From positions 818,670 to 882,669 of the forward strand of contig OX155962.1 in NCBI GenBank assembly GCA_944548615.1: a DNA stretch of 64,000 bases, read 5' to 3'. Source of the DNA: Micropterix aruncella (taxonomy: Eukaryota > Arthropoda > Insecta > Lepidoptera > Micropterigidae). This document shows positions 20,829 to 33,179 of the stretch, in pieces (the first letter of the stretch is position 1; the number at the start of each line of letters is the position of its first letter). Below the pieces are notes generated by a model. It saw only the letters and a list, made by a program, of their open reading frames with translations, was not told the origin of the DNA and did no database searches. The translations under genes and the position numbers were made by a program.

Positions 20829-21216
20829 AATAAATAAAATACAAACGGAGCTGCCATGGAATTCACCGACCGAAGTCGGGCCCATCCTATAGTGTTATTA
20901 CACTTCTGGGGGGTGAGCAGTGGATTCCGGACTAACGAACGGCTGTGGTAGGTTTAGGACAGCTGTCTTGCCACATGTGAGCGTCACCTTACCACCCATT
21001 CACTCCCTCTTCGAAGCCATAGAATTTGAGATACGGAAATCTTGGTTTTAGATAATTTTTCTAAAAAGGAATTGATTATTTTCCTGGAAAGATCTTTAAA
21101 AAGGTGTAACAGAGATTTGGCTGGCAGGCCACGAGCGCCAACTTCCATCGCGTGAAGATGAACAGTGAAGCCGTTCCGGGTGACGGCATTTGCGAGATCA
21201 TGACATTTATTTAAAT
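20829..21216 (-). pseudogene. RLE-type LINE, 5'-truncated copy 1
   Basis: It matches the 3' end of the LINE at 38345-40492 in the same minus orientation: the TACAAACGGAGCTGCCATGG end, TTCTGGGGGGTGAGCAGTGG, and the last ~60 codons with small deletions and substitutions. The match breaks at about 21216 in an ATTT-rich stretch. It is non-functional. Confidence 0.85.
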
Positions 21217-21499
21217 CGTGGCATTTATTATTATAATTTATTTATTATTATTATTTATTATTTATTTATTTAAATCATGGTATTTATTTAAATCATTGTA
21301 TTTAGTAAATTCTTCGAATCATTTCGGTAGATCAAATTTCATCAGTAAATCAAATTTCAAATCTTTTCTTTATGTAAGAAGGGATTTAGCGGTCATATGG
21401 AAAGCTGTACGGTTACCAACTTTTTATTGGTTCTCCGAATTAAAAAGATAAACCGATTACCGAAGAACGTTTTCAAATCGGAATATGCGTTACAATGGT

Positions 21500-21735
21500 A
21501 GGCTTTTTTTATTATTTTATTTGTTCCGTAGCCGGCGATTGGGGAAGGGGTCGCCCTCGCAGCCAATACGCTGCTGTCGGTGCCTCTGGATCTCGTACTC
21601 CAGTCACGATTCGCTTCCATTCTTGACGATTTTTTGCCACGTCTCGAGCATCCCTAGCCGATAATCGTTGATTCTTACGGTCGTCTTTGATGTTATTTAG
21701 CCAGGTTTTATTCGGTGCCGATCGCAGAATTCTCC
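21500..21735 (-). pseudogene. LINE C-terminal fragment (RTE-like)
   Basis: The minus strand encodes TWLNNIKDDRKNQRLSARDA followed by RDVAKNRQEWKRIVTG. This matches the extreme C-terminus of RTE-like endonuclease-RT proteins, which end in a GRPxxxW...SAxDAxDxAxxRxxW segment. It is only about 70 residues and upstream parts are gone. Confidence 0.65.
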
Positions 21736-22188
21736 ATTCTGAACGGTAGGCTTACGATTTCAGAGAACTTAAAGTCCTTAGCCTTCCACCTTTATAAGTC
21801 TTAGAATGCATTAAATTGATTATAATAAAAACATAGCTAAACTGCCGACACAATCAGATGCCTATAATATTTTTACCAGAGGGAGAAATAATCTAATTTA
21901 TTCGCGTCCAAGCCTAGAACTACTTATTGGGATCCAAACTATGTCGGAATGATATCCTATAACAAGCTACCCCAAAATCGTCGATATATTAGCTAGATAT
22001 GCCTTTTGATACAAATAAGTTGCTACCTAAGTTGCATACCCTTTGCTCGTAAAACATGTGACAGAGAGAGCAATAAATTGAACAGTATGCGAGAGAATAG
22101 CACGCCAATATTCTTCGCAGCAGCTCTCACACCGGAAACGGTCGGCTGTCTGCCAGCGGACTGCGACCAAACTACTACTTCTTGCGGT

Positions 22189-22847
22189 GTCGACTACAAC
22201 GGGCGAACCCGTCACCACAGGACGTTTTAACGATTAGTCGTTCTGTCGCCCTGCAGTGAACGTAGAAGACTTTGGACAGTACAATTCTACGTCCAGCTAC
22301 GTCACAACCCGTGAGAGTTCAACGCCTTACCGCGAGTGAGCCAGGAATAAACCCGGCGGGCTCGAGATACTCGCGCCCTCACTTCCAATTGTGACCAGAT
22401 TTCTCCGGTCTCTCGATTGGTTCCGAGTTCGAGGTCGCTTGCGCGGTCCTCTCCCTTACGAAGCGGTGAAACGGAGTGCACCGAATCTGTCGCGGACCAA
22501 GGCGTCCTTTGCCCGACTCTGAACCGGGATCGGATGGCCAATGGTCATTTCGAGAGCAGTCGCCGTAAGGTAGACAACTACCCCCGCTCTATAGGAAACA
22601 ATACAGTTCCCAGACTCCCCCGATTGTTAGTCGGAGAGCACAATCGATTGGCTTGCGCCGCTCGGTGCGCAGACCGTCCAGGAGCGCCAGAGGATTGATT
22701 CCCAGGGGAGACTGGTTGACCCAGTGTCCTACCCAGGCTCGCACCCCATGCTTGGAGGCCATCGGATGGGTGTTGACCCGCGAGTGTGACCGATCCTGAA
22801 ACAGAATGGGTCTTCGTGGCCAACTCAGCAAGGGCCCATTAGCTCCC
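22189..22847 (+). repeat. GC-rich LINE tail repeat, copy 2
   Basis: A nearly full-length copy from GTCGACTACAACGGGCGAAC to GGGCCCATTAGCTCCC, co-linear with 8095-8790. The short frames on both strands are not conserved between copies. The preceding 140 bases (22050-22188) are GC-richer than background but were not identified. Confidence 0.8.
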
Positions 22848-22849
22848 AC

Positions 22850-24395
22850 TACTACTGGCCGGCTTTCAGTTGTGGTTTTGAAGTGGTCATTTTAGAACGC
22901 GAAAAGCTCATCTAGTGGATCATATATCTATCTATCGATGCCCCAAAATATGCTGGAAAAAATGCTACAGTTTAATTATAAGTTGAGATTGGGCTCGATT
23001 GCGTTTCTTTTGAACTAAAATCGGAAATTAGTTCATATGAACGAGACAGAGCAGTACGTCAGAGCGAAACGTGAAATGAGCGGTTGTCACTTTTCCGCAT
23101 TAAAAGTACCCACCGAATTTAAATCGACAGAGATATCACATTTTCATCATTACAGCTGCCAACTTTTTGTATTATATATTATTGCTATTCAAATTGATAA
23201 GAAGAACTGATCCTCGAATTAATTTTTGAAATCGGACTTCAAAAACAATATTCGTTACAACAATATTCGAAGATGATTGACTTAAGTCACCGTAACTTTT
23301 AAACAAAATATTCGTTGTGAAAAATTAGTTCAGCAACTATTTTTATTCGTCGTTTGGATGAACTTATTAAAGCCATCATACAAACCTTTCTATTCTATTT
23401 TAGTAGGTAGGCATTCCCCGTACTTGGATGCGTCATCGTGTCTAATATTCTCTTTAATGTATATAATTATGGTAAATTAACTGTCTTATGTGATAGTTGT
23501 GACTAAATAAAGTAATCTGAATAATTTATAATCGCTATCACAATCAATATTAATTAGAAAATTATGTAATAAGGAAAATTGCTAATTAACTAAATAGAAC
23601 AATGTCACCTACAACGTCATATGTGATTGTAATATACAATATACGACTCACAGTTATTCTCCTCTTATTCTTTGTATTTACATAACTTATTCCTTTTTAC
23701 TTTCTTTCGTTGTCATAAAATGTGTTATTACATAATGATATATTTTATTTTCTTATTACTATCTATTTAATAATAAATTAATTTATTACCATATTAATCT
23801 ACATGTTTATGAATCTATTTACTGTTTTTCCTGCTCTATTTACTTTATATTTACTCTTTTAATACTTTGGACTGTTTAGTAACTTAGCAATTACTTTTCA
23901 GAATATTTTCTGTTTATTTAAAAAAACCCTAACAATTTCACTTTTCACTTTAAAAAATGCTTGTATATTTTAAACTTTTCTTTTATATAGAATAACGCAC
24001 TATATGACCGTTTAATTGGTGGAAACATATAAATGGTTTATGTTTGTTATATTTTGATTAAGTAAATATGTTTTTTGTACTGTGTGTTTCCTGAATAAAA
24101 CATGTGATAGTCATATATAATATAATAATATGATATATCATGTAGGTAACATACATATATTATACTGTGGTAGTCATATTATACAATATCTGATAGATAT
24201 ATTCAAACCAATCCCAGTTCAGCGCTCTAGCGCCTTGATGAAAAGTATTTGTAGGTATGTTTCATTTTACTAATATCGGTTTGCATGTGATAAAACACTG
24301 CCACTTTATTTTAATCGGGCGCGATCGGAGATACTTGTCGGGCGTTTTCGGCCAATCTGCCCCCCCCCCTCCTTCCCCCTAGTTGTTTCTTCATC
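22850..24395. other. AT-rich stretch without identified gene
   Basis: Mostly low-complexity AT-rich sequence. 23400-23470 is a minus-strand LINE 3' end (TAGGCATTCC, GTACTTGGATGCGTCAT). Nothing else is supported. Confidence 0.5.
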
Positions 24396-24544
24396 ATGGT
24401 CGACCTATACGAATCGTTGATTATGCAAAGCTTAACCTTGGATCCCGCAGCTCAGGCCAATGAAGCTAAATGTAAGCAGAAAAATTTATCCCAATTCGAA
24501 GAGCTAGTTTTTACACGACTGCCCAACACAAAAGGAGTACAATG

Positions 24545-24777
24545 TCTGTTTTCCGTTTCTTTATTGCACCATAACTTCTATACGCTTGAACCGATTTAGA
24601 AGTGTTAGAATAGATATTGTTAGAATCGTTATGTCATCGCGAGTGTCATAGGGTACCTTAACTGTCCAAATATCAATTGAGTAGTTATCTAAATGTCCAA
24701 ATGTCAATAAATTCATATACATATATCGTGTTTAGTGTCAAATGAAAGGTTTAGTTTACATTCCAGAAATATACATG
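24545..24777 (+). repeat. Dispersed repeat (CACCATAACTTCTA family)
   Basis: TTTCTTTATTGCACCATAAC, GAACCGATTTAGAAGTG, TTAGAATCGTTATGTCATC and GTGTCAAATGAAAGGT recur at 46785-46865 and 47485-47685. It is probably a retroelement end; the class is unknown. The 67-aa frame at 24396-24599 runs into it and is not credible as a gene. Confidence 0.6.
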
Positions 24778-25977
24778 CAGTGGCGTAGCTAGGGTAATTT
24801 TCGCCCGGGGACAAGACACAAAATCTGAGCCCCTTCTCGTATCGATAGTCTGAAGACTCACTGGGGCCGGAGTCCCCAAAAAAAATAATTTTCAGTTTAT
24901 ATTATGGAACGCCGATTTGGTAAAAACTAAAGTCCTATTATCCCATTACAATTTAATTGTATTCAGAAAAAAATTATATAAAAGATGGTTCATAAATACA
25001 ATAGAATAAAAACTAAACATTCTTTTTATGGACTGAAACAATTTATTTAATATACACTAAATTACTAGAATAAATAGTAATTAATTATTAAAATTACTAA
25101 ATACTAATAAAAACTAAATTCTATACATACCATACTAAATTCATTCATTTATTGTACTGGTCCGTGAGTGTGTATGGGTAGTATATATGAATTGAAATTA
25201 TACTATAAATTGATCTTCCTCGATTTGACTGTCGCAAACTCATTAATTACGTTGTCAAAATTAATAGAATCAAGGGTTTGTCTTTCGATGCTAAGGAGTG
25301 CAAGATCACTCAGACGATCTTGTCCCATTGAAGTACGTAAATATGATAAAATAAGCTATAGTTTGCTGAAAGTCCGCTCACAACTTGCAATTGAAACAGA
25401 AATTGTTAAAAGAATTTGCAGTGAAATACGCATATTCGGAAACACATCATCTCCATATGATACAATAAAACCAAGAAGGTCTAAAGGAGTTTCTGGTAGA
25501 ATTTCAGTCCGGGTATTGGGCAGAATTTTGCAGTCTCCGATTTCTGTGAACAATTCGTGACCATTGACGTCGGTGTCGTAGAAATTTCCAAAATCTAAAC
25601 AATTTTGATGAAGTGAATCGATGTTTGTCTCAGCCAGAAGACTTTTTACGTCTAGCAGAAATCCAAATTTGGTATTAAGGTTTTTTAAACGTAAAAACCG
25701 TACTGATATTTCTTGTTGAATTCTATCAATTACGCTTTTTAATGTACGTGCTTTAATATAGGCTTTTTAATATAAGGTTGTTATGTCACTTATTTTTTGA
25801 ACATTCAAGATTTTTAATTTTTCGTTTGACATTTCACGTTTTAAAATAAATTCATTTTTATAAAATTAAAATATAAAAGTTAGTTTAAATCGATCCTCAT
25901 TTTGGCGCCCCCTAAGCTGTGGCGCCCAGGGACATATGTACCCCCCCTGCCCCCCCCCCCCCCTAGCTACGCCTCTG
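24778..25977 (-). mobile_element. hAT DNA transposon with 8-bp target duplication
   Basis: Terminal inverted repeats CAGTGGCGTAGCTAGGG (24778) and, inverted at the right end, CAGAGGCGTAGCTAGGGG define 1200 bp. The target duplication TATACATG is perfect (24770-24777 and 25978-25985), as expected for hAT. Inside is a minus-strand transposase remnant. GC-rich blocks near the ends (GCCCGGGGACAAG; a C-run at 25945-25963) are subterminal. Confidence 0.93.
25203..25762 (-). pseudogene. hAT transposase, C-terminal part
   Basis: Reading leftward, an open stretch includes ISVRFLRLKNLNTKFGFLLD, then PLDLLGFIVSYGDDVFPNMR, then ISVSIASCERTFSKL, and after one in-frame TAG, LILSYLRTSMGQDRLSDLAL before the natural end at 25203. 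The SCERTFSKLK...LR..M...RL..L motif is the hAT dimerisation region. The TAG replaces the lysine usually found after SKL, and the N-terminal catalytic portion is absent. The plus-strand open frame at 25168-25560 is its antisense shadow. Confidence 0.88.
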
Positions 25978-26169
25978 TATACATGTGTCTATGTGGATAA
26001 ATAGCCACAAATATCTCATTAAAAAAACCGTCACCAAAATAATTACAAATAGAATATTTCACTTTCTCTAAAGGCAGTCGTGTTTTGTATTCTTTTTAAT
26101 ATATTTACTTGCTTACTGCTAAAATTTTCAATTACCGTTTTAGACATATATATAAGAGACATTTTCAGG

Positions 26170-26520
26170 GACATCAAGTTCATCTCATATGCTCTTTTCA
26201 TCAGCAACCCACCGTGGTCCCATACAGGATGCATGTCTTAATTGCTCCCGATTCTCCATATTAAGATCTGCAAATGGTTTAATCCATGGCAGTCGCAGAG
26301 TGAAACAAAGGGTCCCGCACCGGATGGGGGTCCAATTAAAAGGCCCGATAATCGAAACGTCGCCATGTCGATTGTAAACACCGCACACGTGACACGTGAC
26401 TTTCTGCCGCGGTCGGGACCTTTCAGTCCTGCAGAGGACGGAACTCGACCATGCCCAGCACACCACAGTGCTGCCAATCACATATATTTAACCGCCTTGA
26501 GAGAGAAAATCGCCTAAGAA
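26170..26520. other. GC-richer island, unassigned
   Basis: An isolated GC-rich block holds adjacent palindromic sites (CACACGTGACACGTGAC near 26384). Frames are open on both strands, as often happens in GC-rich DNA, with no recognised domain. It could be a host regulatory island or an unrecognised repeat. 26521-27200 is AT-rich with nothing identified. Confidence 0.3.
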
Positions 26521-27205
26521 ATGGTTATCGAATCATGACAGACTAACCATACATCAAATGTTAGAAATAATAGTATAATAAAACTTAGGTACACAAATTA
26601 TTAACATATTTTTAAACATATATGTTAAGTATATTTTAACATTGAACTAACTACCAAAAATTATTTGACTTTGACAATGAAGTATACTTTTTAGACTAGG
26701 TATTTTTATATTAATAAATATTAATGACTGTTTCATTCTTTTCTCACATATAACTTTATTTATTTTATTTAATCGAATTTTATATGATATTTATTGCCGA
26801 TTAAATAATGGAATTGCATTTTATTTATTATATTATCTTTAATATTGTTTTTATTATTATTATTTTTTTATTTTATTCTGAAGACCACATTTTAGGGCAA
26901 TTTAGTGTCATTAGCTTTTTACTAAAATTTGTATATTTGTAAGCAACCAAGCAATCAAACAAATGTAATATTGGAGTCCTGTCCACCCTAGAACGGGCTA
27001 GTCCCAGTTGGGTGACAGAAACAAATAAGCAAAAGGTTAAGGTTTTGCCATTCGGTTCATGTTATTTTTATAAGCTAATCAATGTTTCATAGTAATTAAT
27101 TCTTAAAATAAGTAAATAAATTTGTTTAAAATATACCAGACAAAATATATAACGGTGTATATAAGCGGTTTTTATATAGTGGTTTTATATAAATTTGTAT
27201 ATATA

Positions 27206-27933
27206 TACAGAATGTTTGAAAGAAAAACCGACACAATTTTTTGACTGATTGGGGAGGTGATTCGCTAGCTTTCACTCATATACTATGTCCTAATTGTCAC
27301 CGTTTTTTTTAATCATTTTTTATTGTTATTACCCGAAATTTTGCGGTTAAGTCATCATACCTTTTTTGCTTATGATAGTAACAGCACGAAATAAGTTGTA
27401 TCGTATTCTGCAATATTTTGATATTCTCAATAAATTATTATTTTAAGCAAAGAGTTTCAAGAAAAGGACTTAAGGCCTTCCGAATTCTTTAAAATGGGCA
27501 GAAGTATAAAAATCAAGTTTTAAATTCATAAAAAAAACTAATAGGTATTTTGAACGTAGCTTTATTTAAAAAAGTTCTGTAGACTAGAGCCGCTCCAATG
27601 ATAGGCAACATGTAATAAAAATCATTCAGTATTTGGTCAAAATAAGAGATAATACTTTGTCAGGGCTGAACACCCACTCTAATCATGAAACAGATTTTAA
27701 AAAAGCAGTCAACGAATGCATTAAAAATGCATTGCAGAATACAATATAATTATGTTGTGCTTTCACTACCACAAACAAAAAAAATATACGACTTAAACGC
27801 AAAATTTCGGGTAATAAATAAAAATTTAATAAAACCATGGCTTTTAGGACATAGAAGGTAGGTGTAAAAGCTAGCAAATGACCCCCCCAATCCCCTAAAA
27901 AAATGTGTCGGTTTATCTGCCAAACATCCTGTA
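27206..27933. mobile_element. DNA transposon/MITE with ~150-bp terminal inverted repeats
   Basis: The left end TACAGAATGTTTGaaAGAaAAACCGACACA is inverted at the right end (27910-27933, CAAACATCCTGTA). Pairing continues to the TTACCCGAAATTTTGCG motif (27336 and 27802). TA flanks both ends, compatible with a TA target site. The middle has no transposase frame. The superfamily is uncertain (Tc1/mariner-like by TA only). Confidence 0.75.
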
Positions 27934-28309
27934 TATTTTTTTTGTAATGAAAATATAGCGGAAGCATATATTTAAATTTTTTTTCAATTTATTTAAAAAA
28001 ATAAAATCTTAACAGATTGTATAAACTTAATATTTAGGTACATTTAAATTACAGTCTATTAGTCCGTTTTTACAATATTTAAATTTATCACCACGTACAT
28101 ACAGTTACTTCATTATTGCTTTTAGGGCATCAAAATCATTTTTAAGATTTATTTACTAAAACCACAAATTAAAATAATCAATAAAAATAATCAAGAAATT
28201 AAAATCACAAATAGTCAGAATAAGGTAGGGCGGATATAGGTAGGGCGGTTAAAATTAAATGAAAAATAAGAGTAAGAAAGACTTTTTAAAAACAAGCTTT
28301 ACATTCCAT

Positions 28310-28640
28310 AAGGGAGTTCCCGTGGCGATCTTCCATCTCCATCTTCAGACCCACGTCATTATGTGCAATGACAGCTACTCAAGACAACAAAACAAACAAG
28401 CCGAAACTCGACTATATTAGCAATTTTCATAAGCGACTTCCATTGGCAATCTTTCTTCTCCATCACGAAATCAGCTCGATGGTACCATAATATTGAATGT
28501 CACCGAACTTACATAAGTATGCCAAATTGAGCTCAATCAGATACCAGCAAGTGGTTGAAAAATGGTTCGCAAATTTTGAAACGGACAACCATACAAACAT
28601 TGCAAGTTTAAATAAAGCTTGTAATAAAAACGTAACATTA
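28310..28640 (+). repeat. Dispersed repeat, second copy of 7425-7860
   Basis: It shares CATCTTCAGACCCACGTCAT, TACTCAAGACAACAAAACAA, AGCTCGATGGTACCATAATA and AAGTGGTTGAAAAATGG with the first copy but has a single upstream unit. It ends at AAGCTTGTAATAAAAACG. Confidence 0.7.
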
Positions 28641-28984
28641 TTTGAATTATTATTATAGATAGATAAATAGTTAGATCTTAATTGTATAACTGAATATTAG
28701 AAATAAGATGTTTTGGTACAAAATTGTTTGATACAGTTTGGCAACAGGGCGTACAATTTCAATTACACGCTTTTTACCACAGAACACTGTGCTTATAACT
28801 AATTATATATTTTCCATGATGTATGTTTACAAGACGTATAGTATTGTAGAATAATTACACAACATTTAATATTTTTATTTATGGTATTAAAAATTTAAAT
28901 TGAATCAAAACCGTATTACGATTCTAATTAATAATTTATAATCAAAGTAACATTTAAAAGCAGTCCGAGGTGAATAAAATATTA

Positions 28985-29060
28985 TATAATTATTATAAAT
29001 AGGATATAACGAATTCGCCACATGAAGTTTGTAACACCCGACGTTTCGGCAATTTTTCAA
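28985..29060 (+). repeat. CCCGACGTTTCGG dispersed repeat, copy 2
   Basis: ATTATAAATAGGATATAACG, GCCACATGAAGTTTGTAACA and CCCGACGTTTCGG correspond to 10160-10240. Confidence 0.5.
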
Positions 29061-29337
29061 CTGTCTGGCAGGGAACAAGATCTCGCCAACTACCTCAGCA
29101 GAGAACAATATCTCGCTTGCTCGCGACTAAAATTTAAATCAGGTTTTAAACAATGGAGATGCCTAATATGATTGATTATATATGCTTTTAAATTGCACAA
29201 TCCTATAAAACGATTTAGAAACATTGTCGTGCCGTCGAAATGCAGGTGGTGCTGATAGCATTGAAAGCCAAATTATTAGCAATTTATTTCGTCATCTATA
29301 AAAACATTGATAATGAATGTTTTTTTTATATGACCGA

Positions 29338-29480
29338 TTATTTATTTATTTATTTATTTGTTTCAAACATAATTATAACACATAAAAATGGTCACACCAA
29401 GTAATGGTGCGAAGAAACAACGGCCCACATTCACATGACCATGCTCAGCGCATACCCAATATAGCCTGTAATTGGGCATA
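29338..29480 (-). repeat. Retroelement 3' end with (TTTA)n tail
   Basis: A TTATTTATTTATTTATTT run (minus-strand A-rich tail) is followed by a moderately GC-rich body (CATGACCATGCTCAGCGCAT), and then by CATA-rich simple sequence to about 29600. The element family was not identified. Confidence 0.45.
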
Positions 29481-29973
29481 CGACTTATTTTATGACTTAG
29501 GTGGAGAAACCTAACTGACGTAGGTACTCATATAGATACATATACACATACACACATACATATACATACATACACAAATATATAAATATAACGATCTAAA
29601 AATATTATAGTATTATTCTTTTGCATTATATTACAATATAGTACATTGTGCCTAATATCTTATATCATATTATATAGTATAATAGTAAAGTTATGCAGAA
29701 TTATTATTTATAGATTTTTTTAAGATATGACTTGCAGAAGTTCGTTCTCTGTCCTTGAACGACCTATGTCGTCAAGAAGCCATTTTTAATTTTTTTTTTG
29801 GAACAAAATGGTATTTTCTATTTCCTTTTTTTGTCATCAAGACGGTTGAATATTTTAGGTGTTATATAGTTGAATTGTCTTTGGGCAAATGATTATAAGA
29901 ATCGTAATTATTACGTATTGAAACCTGTATACCAAATTAAAAATTTACATTTTTATATAAATAATATTAAAAT

Positions 29974-31426
29974 TATGGCGCAACATTTGAGAAACCTGGG
30001 TGAGGATGGTGTTCGTGTTATACACAATATATGCCAGAAGGTGTGGAGATCTGGAGAGTGGCCTGAAGATTGGACCGAATCCATCTTGGTCCCATTGCAT
30101 AAAAAAGGCTCGACTCGAAAATGTGAGAATTACCTTACGATCTCGCTTATCTCTCACGCAAGCAAGATTCTCCTGAGAATTCTTAACAAGAGGCTGGAGT
30201 GCTTCATAGACCCACAAATCTCGATTGAGCAAGTCGGTTTCGTAAGAGGACGAGGCACGCGTGAGCAAATCTTCAACATTCGCCAACTTATAGAGAAATG
30301 CAGGGAGTTTAATATTTTAATGGCTCTCTGTTTCATCGACTATGCCAAAGCGTTTGATTGCGTGGACTGGGGGAAGATGTTTGAGCTTATGCGCGATATG
30401 GGGATCCCAAACCACCTTATATTCCTCACACAGAGTCTGTATATGGAAGGCGCTTCGAGAGTAAAGTTGGACGATGAGCTTTCGAAGTCCTTCAAAACAG
30501 AGAGAGGCGTCCGACAAGGGTGCATCTTATCTCCGAAACTCTTCAATTTGATCGGCGAACATATAATGAGAAAAGTCCTAGACGAATGGGAGCGTTGAAT
30601 TCGCATAGGAGGTCTCAGAATCAACAACCTAAGATTCGCCGACGACACGACCATCATAGGTGCCGATGAAAATGAATTGGCGACTCTATTACGCAGGGTG
30701 GAGAAGGAAAGCATGGAGTACGGACTGCACATGAATCGCAGCAAGACCAAACTCATGTTTGTGGACCGGACTGGAACCATGCAACGCACCAACGAGCTGA
30801 GTGACCTTCAAGCTGTGAAAGACTTTGTCTATCTGGGTTCCATGATATGCAACGACGGAAACTGTGAAAAGGAAGTCTCACGCAGAAGCCAGATGGCAAG
30901 ATCGGCCATGAGCAAGCTTGAAAAGCTGTGGAAGAAACGGGTATAATCAAGCGGACTAAGGTCAGGCTGGTTCGAGCTCTGGTTTTCTCGATCTTTCTCT
31001 ATGCATCGGAGACATGGACCCTGAAGGTTCGGACCCTGAAGGACTCGGATACGCACCAAAATCGATGCACTGGAGATGTGGTATTGCCGTAAAATGCTAG
31101 GAATCCCATGGACAGCACGCCGCACCAACAAATCTGTCCTTGAAGAACTCGGCATCCAAGTGAAACTCTCCACCGTATGCATGAGAAGGGTCTTGCAGTT
31201 ATTCGGTCATGTTGCCAGGAGAAACCCAGAGAATCTGGAGAAAATGCTTTTCGGGGGTCAAGTGGAGGGAAGAAGAAGCAGAGGCAGATCACCGGCCAGA
31301 TGGAACGACCTCATCAAAGAAGTTACAAAAGGGTCAATACAATGTGCGGCCCGCCATGCAGAAGACAGGTCGAAGTGGAGGAGCCTCGTAGGCAAACTAT
31401 TGTTTAGTGGCCACGATCCTCAGTAA
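29974..31426 (+). pseudogene. RTE-like LINE endonuclease-RT pseudogene
   Basis: The frame starts inside the RT: SGEWPEDWTESILVPLHKKG, then NYLTISLISHASKILLRIL, EQVGFVRGRGTREQIFNIRQ, CFIDYAKAFDCVDW, GVRQGCILSPKLFN. It is cut by TGA at 30596-30598 and resumes in frame with LRFADDTTIIG (catalytic FADD, 30634-30645). Frameshifts follow near 30940 and 31060, then EMWYCRKMLGIPWTARRTNK and a C-terminus ending at 31424. The endonuclease domain is missing (5' truncation). Motifs match insect RTE-type elements. The TGA lies where CGA is expected, consistent with CpG decay. Confidence 0.9.
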
Positions 31427-31729
31427 TGAGGGAACGACGGAGAAGAAAAATATTAAAATAAAAAGAGCTATGATTTCAAAAGACATTTATTATTTTATTA
31501 TCATTTTATACCGTATAGGCATGTTTAGAGCTACAGTGCATCGCTATCTTATTATACCACGAAAGACGCCATTTAAGCATAATTATAGAAAATAAATAAT
31601 TTTAATTACTCGGCCCACCAACCGACGAGGAGGGAAATTATTGTGAACGCGATTTTTTTTTCTCGAGAAGAATACAGAAATATCCATTTTGACCCGCCTG
31701 AAACGATTAAGACCATTTTCAGATTGAAG

Positions 31730-31990
31730 TCTATCTGTGTGTCTGTGTGTATGACCGTGAGTATTCCTCCACAATAGCCTCTAAACGCTTAATCCGATTA
31801 AGCTGAAATTTGTTACGCAGGCATCATTTGGTCATGGCAAGTGTTGAAAAGATTGTGGTTGAAATCGGTCCACCAGGAGATGCACTAGTCATCAACCCGG
31901 AAATATTGGACTGAGAGACTTGAAGTTTTGTACACAGATTGGGGCGAAATCACATTGTGAAATTTTGGTGGAAATATCTCATATTCAAGC
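31730..31990 (+). repeat. Dispersed repeat (plus copy of 11310-11490)
   Basis: CTGTGTGTCTGTGTGTATGA is followed by TCCACCAGGAGATGCACTAG and GGGGCGAAATCACATTGTGA; the order is reversed at 11310-11490. 31990-32400 is AT-rich with no identified feature. Confidence 0.55.
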
Positions 31991-32402
31991 TGCACTAAAG
32001 ATATTTAAATTCCTTCAGACATTTTAGCTAGCTGAGGAACGAACCGCGCCTCCGGAGGAAATTGCAACGGGACACAACCGGTGTTGACCAAGAGAGGGCG
32101 CTTACCGATTTCGTTTATGAAATTAATATTGAGATAAAATCAATCCTTTGCTACATTTCGGGAAAGTTTTAGGAGTTTTTAAAATAGTGATAAAAGGATA
32201 GTTATATCATAGTTTGGATAGTTCTAGTATATAATAAAAAGTTAGTATAATTGTAATAGGTATAAACATTTAGCAAATAAAGATTTTAAATAAATGGAAT
32301 AAATAAGTACCTACCTGTATTCAAATATATACCTACATGCATAGTTACATGTATAAAAAAATCTAAAATAAGTTAATGCAAAACATTTTCTAATATTATA
32401 TA

Positions 32403-33122
32403 CTAGCTGACCCGTGCCTACTTCATTGGGCGGTAAAACTTTTTACCTGAGATGAAATTATGAGTGTGGTTCGGTTAGTACTGAGTGCTATGATTTATTT
32501 CCTGACTGCCAAAAGAAGGGTTATATTTTTACTGCATATGTTTCATATGTTTGCATGCCAATTTGATTATAATACCGTTATTTGTGAGTGTATTCTTGTC
32601 AGTGTCTTATTTGTGAGCATATTATTTCTATTTATGCATTAAAAGGGAAGAGTCTTTTGTTTCAAACACTTGAGACGATAAATTTACTTATTTTGATAAG
32701 AATTCATAATCGTTGATAATATGAACAATAAACATGACCTAACGATTTAAATTATTTTTTCAATATAAAAAACTACTATTTGTGACTTAAATATCAAAGT
32801 TAGACATAATATACTGTCGCTGACTTCTTTGTAGGCATTATCAAGCTCTAGAACTTTTATCTAGAACCCAATCATATATCTCTCATCGTTAAGGCAGCGT
32901 TCGTAAGAAACGTTTTCATTCGACCGTTTTTTCTCTGCCCTTTTTTGCCAATACGAATCTCACGAAAAAGTCTTTTCATTTTTCGGATTAATATATAGCC
33001 TATGACCCTCACAAGTAACGTGGCTTTCTATTGGTAAAATAATTTTCAAAATCGGTTCTGTAGATCCAGAGATTACTCCCTACAACCTCACAAACTTTAC
33101 CTCTTTATAATATTAGTATAGA
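32403..33122 (-). mobile_element. Non-autonomous Helitron, family H-A copy 3
   Basis: A complete 720-bp minus-strand copy. On that strand it starts TCTATACTAATATTATAAAG after A and ends CACGGGTCAGCTAG before T. The 3' hairpin is weakened by two changes (CCTACTTCATTGGG on the plus strand). Confidence 0.9.
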
Positions 33123-33179
33123 TTACCTACATCTTCCTTATATTATCTTGCTTGTAGACTTAATTAAAAGCAATGTTTC

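Noticed and set aside
22417..22849. Overlapping 80-95-aa frames on both strands
   Set aside because: They lie in the GC-rich LINE tail repeat and are not conserved in the copies at 8095 and 61616.
25168..25560. 130-aa plus-strand frame
   Set aside because: Antisense to the hAT transposase remnant, which has clear motifs on the minus strand.
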